Positions 62,345-64,000 of a DNA stretch of 64,000 nt are shown in pieces. The translations under genes and the position numbers were made by a program. Source of the stretch: Paenibacillus sp. Root52 (GTDB lineage: Bacteria; Bacillota; Bacilli; Paenibacillales; Paenibacillaceae). The stretch spans positions 63,086 through 127,085 of the forward strand of contig NZ_LMFO01000012.1 of NCBI RefSeq assembly GCF_001426865.1. Direction: 5' to 3'. The notes below the pieces were generated by a model. It was not told where the DNA came from and ran no database searches. It saw nothing but the letters and a program-made list of their open reading frames with translations. Position 1 is the stretch's first letter, and each line of letters opens with the position of its first letter.

Positions 62345-62374
62345 TGTAAGGTTGCAGGGAGAGGGGGATCCTTT

Positions 62375-62923
62375 GTGGTAGAGCCGGAACTCATCAGAGC
62401 CGCTCAATCGGGCGATCGCGACGCTCTAATTACCCTATTGCGGAACATTGAACAGCATGTTTATCGATCCGCATTTTACATTTTAAATAATGAACAAGAC
62501 GCTTTGGATGCTGCTCAGGAAGCGTTGATCCGAATTTACACCAAGATTAATTCTTATGAAGAAAAAGCACAATTCAAAACATGGGTTCAACGCATTGTAA
62601 CGAATATCTGTATTGACAAATTTAGAAGAACCAAGCCTTCTGTCTCGATTGACGAGCATGAGATGGTTTTTCAAGATAATCAAAATGTAGAATTTGAAGT
62701 CATGTCCACGTATGTGGCAAAAGATATTCAGGAGGCGATCAACAAGCTTCCAGAGCATCATCGAACCGTGATTGTTCTAAGATACTTACAGGATTTATCG
62801 TATAACGAAATTGCGGACTGTCTTGATCTTCCGTTGAATACGGTGAAGTCTTATTTATTCCGAGCTAGACAACAATTGCAAAATCTATTACAGGAGTATC
62901 AGAAAGGTGGTGTGACAGGATGA
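62375..62923 (+). CDS. ECF RNA polymerase sigma factor (SigW-like)
   Basis: 182 residues from GTG 62375, with GAGAGGGGGATC upstream. Region 2: LRNIEQHVYRSAFYILNN, ALDAAQEALIRIYTKINSYE, FKTWVQRIVTNICIDKFRR. Region 4: INKLPEHHRTVIVLRYLQDL, NEIADCLDLPLNTVKSYLFRAR. Typical of the SigW/SigE group that responds to envelope stress. Its 3' end overlaps the anti-sigma gene by four bases (ATGA), as in sigma/anti-sigma pairs. Confidence 0.92.
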   Translation: MVEPELIRAAQSGDRDALITLLRNIEQHVYRSAFYILNNEQDALDAAQEALIRIYTKINSYEEKAQFKTWVQRIVTNICIDKFRRTKPSVSIDEHEMVFQDNQNVEFEVMSTYVAKDIQEAINKLPEHHRTVIVLRYLQDLSYNEIADCLDLPLNTVKSYLFRARQQLQNLLQEYQKGGVTG

Positions 62924-64000
62924 AATGTGATGAGGTGGTGGAATGGATGCACCGGTATCTGGATCATGATCTGGGTGAGGTGGAGACCGAGCAGTTGCTA
63001 CAACATGTGGCCAAGTGCCCGGAGTGCGCCGAGAATTTTAGCTTGCTCAGAGCTTTGTCCAGAGAACTGGAAGATTTACCGCAAGTAACCCCAAAGTTTA
63101 GTTTAGTGGATGCAATTATGCCTCAATTAGATGCGATCGACGAAGCGCGGAGGGAACAGAGCAGCACAATGCAAGAAATGAGTCCTGTCCCTGCTGCATT
63201 TGAAAATTTACAACGATCAAGTGAGCGGAAAGTTAAACCCTCATGGTTTAATTCTATGGTTGGTCGAATGTCTATGGGGGCTGCGGCAGCAGTCTTGGTA
63301 TTAGGCGTAGCTATGTGGGGTTATAAGCCTGAGAAAATTGAAAATGCAGAGTCAATGATGGGTGCAGGGAGTGCTCAAGAAAGCGGTAATGAGGATCAGA
63401 ACGCTTTGAGAATGGAAATTAGCAACGAGGATTCCGCTGCTCCTACAGAAGGAGATAACAGTACAATGTCAGGGCTGTCCAAAGATCAGCCTGATACACA
63501 GCCTGATACACAAGAATCTACTTCGACAGTAAATCCTGAGGAGAATGAGTCGGAGAACGTGCAGGAAACTCAACCACAGGAAGATGTAAAACCGAAACAG
63601 CCTTCGGCTGATGCTGGGGCAAAAGTCGATGCGCCGAAAGAAACACCTTCTGCGTCAACTCCTTCGGAGAATCAAGGGAATGCTAATCAAGCACAACCTG
63701 ATCAACAAAAGAGTGTAGAACCGGGAAGTGCTGATGCTCCTCAAGGGCGTTCAGATGATGGTGCTGGAACTGATCCTGAAACTGGAGAGTCAGAGTCTTT
63801 TTCAACGCAAGATGTAGTGCCGCATGTGAATAATGACGAACCAGCAACGGGGATGGTCGCTCCTAATGCAGATCAGAGCCCTGAGCAGGCGACAGAAGGT
63901 AACAATGGATTGGTTGCTCCAGATCGTGGGTTTGCTGCTGCGGTGACTCCTCCTGCAACAGAGTGGAAGTCTCCGAATGGTTCTTATCTGGTTATACAGA
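62920..64000 (+). CDS. Anti-sigma factor with zinc finger, cut by the window end
   Basis: ATG 62920 overlaps the sigma gene. At least 360 residues are visible with no stop. N-terminal anti-sigma zinc finger: CDEVVEWMHRYLDHDL, HVAKCPECAENF (H-x3-C-x2-C). A membrane span at ~110-128 (GAAAAVLVLGVAMWGY) separates it from a very long, disordered Ser/Glu/Pro/Gln-rich outer part. Holds the sigma factor at the membrane; the long outer domain could sense envelope stress or carry a folded part beyond the window. Confidence 0.85.
   Translation, partial: MKCDEVVEWMHRYLDHDLGEVETEQLLQHVAKCPECAENFSLLRALSRELEDLPQVTPKFSLVDAIMPQLDAIDEARREQSSTMQEMSPVPAAFENLQRSSERKVKPSWFNSMVGRMSMGAAAAVLVLGVAMWGYKPEKIENAESMMGAGSAQESGNEDQNALRMEISNEDSAAPTEGDNSTMSGLSKDQPDTQPDTQESTSTVNPEENESENVQETQPQEDVKPKQPSADAGAKVDAPKETPSASTPSENQGNANQAQPDQQKSVEPGSADAPQGRSDDGAGTDPETGESESFSTQDVVPHVNNDEPATGMVAPNADQSPEQATEGNNGLVAPDRGFAAAVTPPATEWKSPNGSYLVIQ

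Noticed and set aside
1..64000. CRISPR arrays, tRNA, rRNA, transposases or integrases
   Set aside because: No regularly spaced repeats, cloverleaf sequences, rRNA blocks or transposase/integrase motifs were seen; the cassette rearrangements appear to rely on homology instead.

Overview
The window reads as a chromosomal segment of a spore-forming, low-GC Gram-positive bacterium, most likely Paenibacillus. The basis is the spoVAC-spoVAD-spoVAE cluster, the Bacillus-type block yqeG-yqeH-aroE-yhbY-nadD-yqeK-rsfS-yqeM, a T-box leuS, comER/comEA/comEB/comEC, an ECF sigma/anti-sigma pair, and a YesM/YesN-type two-component system beside a sugar ABC transporter. The organism name is an inference; no rRNA or tRNA gene is visible.

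Left region (1-22,000), accessory. A DUF4280/PAAR-like protein and a 963-residue VgrG-like spike with a C-terminal nuclease domain are followed by a matching immunity gene. Then come about 15 kb of AT-rich immunity-type genes (YezG-like, SUKH/SMI1-KNR4, pentapeptide-repeat, TPR-like, DUF1911-like, DUF6630-like and unknown) interrupted by three displaced toxin cassettes. Each cassette begins with a piece of the spike's pre-toxin region, carries a different nuclease-like C-terminus, and is broken by a nonsense codon or frameshift. The three pieces tile nearly contiguous segments of the spike gene (about 2525-2780, 2774-2870, 2890-3088), and two breakpoints fall on the same GTCATG. A multi-gene immunity block recurs three times in varying states of decay. 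The region ends with an AbiEii-like nucleotidyltransferase and its neighbour, an Imm48-like gene and kptA.

Middle region (22,000-38,000), metabolic. It holds an NmrA-type oxidoreductase with an Rrf2 regulator and matching inverted repeats; a three-gene sugar ABC importer divergent from a sensor kinase/AraC-type regulator pair; an HD nucleotidase; nirB-nirD-nirC preceded by two FNR-type boxes; a YdjM-like membrane protein; two small uncharacterised genes; and an M42 aminopeptidase. A dispersed non-coding repeat has one copy near 21,900 and one near 32,500.

Right region (38,000-64,000), core. spoVAC-AD-AE (dipicolinate channel) is followed by a MoxR/DUF58/transglutaminase operon, then the yqeG to yqeM block (ribosome assembly, NAD and shikimate synthesis), a phosphotransferase, T-box-controlled leuS convergent with comER, comEA-comEB-comEC (DNA uptake), a hypothetical gene with a disturbed start, and an ECF sigma factor translationally coupled to its anti-sigma factor, which runs off the window.

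The most unusual content is the spike/orphan-cassette locus. It looks like a module-swapping toxin system in a Gram-positive, with a reservoir of displaced toxin and immunity genes. The core half shows only one suspected frameshift (near 60,950), so the many lesions on the left look like biological decay and not assembly error.
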